In this document: positions 63,976 through 64,000 of the stretch, piece by piece
Position numbering within the stretch: the first letter of the stretch is position 1
Layout of the letters: each line of letters begins with the position of its first letter
Source: Vombatus ursinus
Taxonomy: Eukaryota; Chordata; Mammalia; Diprotodontia; Vombatidae
Reading direction: 5' to 3'
Length of the DNA: 64,000 nt
NCBI RefSeq assembly: GCF_900497805.2
Contig: NW_020954630.1
Span: 4,749,573-4,813,572 of the forward strand
The notes under the pieces: model-generated
Database searches by the model: none
What the model was told of the DNA's origin: nothing
The model's input: the letters and a program-made list of their open reading frames with translations, nothing else
Program-made: the position numbers and the translations under genes

Positions 63976-64000
63976 ATGTGGCTCCCATAACTGGACATAG

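Noticed and set aside
1-64000. CRISPR arrays, operons or phage-type features
   Set aside because: No regularly spaced direct repeats with unique spacers and no bacterial gene organisation; the repeat content is vertebrate.

Overview
This window looks like marsupial nuclear DNA: an AT-rich, gene-poor stretch built largely from layers of retroposons. The marsupial call rests on the repeat set. tRNA-derived CORE-SINEs appear in several tail types: WSINE1/MAR1-like short elements, SINEs with a Bov-B/RTE-like 3' tail, and MIR/MIR3-like elements. With them are L2, CR1/L3 and marsupial L1/HAL1 LINEs, small hAT and mariner MITEs, and a 7SL RNA retropseudogene. No complete protein-coding gene is visible. 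Nearly all longer open frames are chance frames, low-complexity frames or LINE remnants.

The one place that looks like host gene machinery is a CpG-rich island at about 17.03-18.62 kb. It starts just after a (GT)n/(GA)n microsatellite that contains a 10-N assembly gap. It holds GC boxes, a pair of RFX/X-box-like palindromes at 17454-17489, a TATA-like element at 17501, a 19-codon ORF in a strong Kozak context at 17606, and a likely first coding exon of 17 codons (18558-18608) ending at a consensus splice donor. I read this as a plus-strand promoter with a 5' exon of a gene whose remaining exons lie beyond the window, so 18.6-64 kb may be mostly first intron. I could not identify the gene.

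Layout. 0-2.1 kb: mostly unassigned sequence plus one MIR. 2.2-7.2 kb: an antisense HAL1/L1-type element (ORF1 but no ORF2 after it), apparently split in its 5' UTR by an antisense RTE-like LINE. 7.2-16.8 kb: unassigned DNA with scattered L2, L1 3' ends and SINEs. 16.8-19.8 kb: microsatellite, CpG island and candidate exon. 19.8-47 kb: intron-like DNA with SINEs, a hAT MITE with a perfect 8-bp duplication (22.8 kb), a mariner MITE (27.07 kb), a full-length 7SL retropseudogene nested in an L2 (29.4 kb) and an L1 3' end (38.7-39.4 kb). 47-50 kb: a second antisense HAL1-like element with recognisable ORF1 and 5' UTR. 50-64 kb: more SINEs and L2, plus two repeat-free blocks (about 53.0-53.65 and 58.6-59.35 kb) that are candidates for conserved regulatory DNA.

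No rRNA genes, functional tRNA genes, CRISPR arrays or convincing LTR/retroviral elements were seen. Repeat boundaries are read by eye from remembered family patterns and are approximate unless target-site duplications are given. I did not find a demonstrable new biological system. The best leads are the unidentified promoter and first exon, and the two ORF2-less HAL1-like elements.
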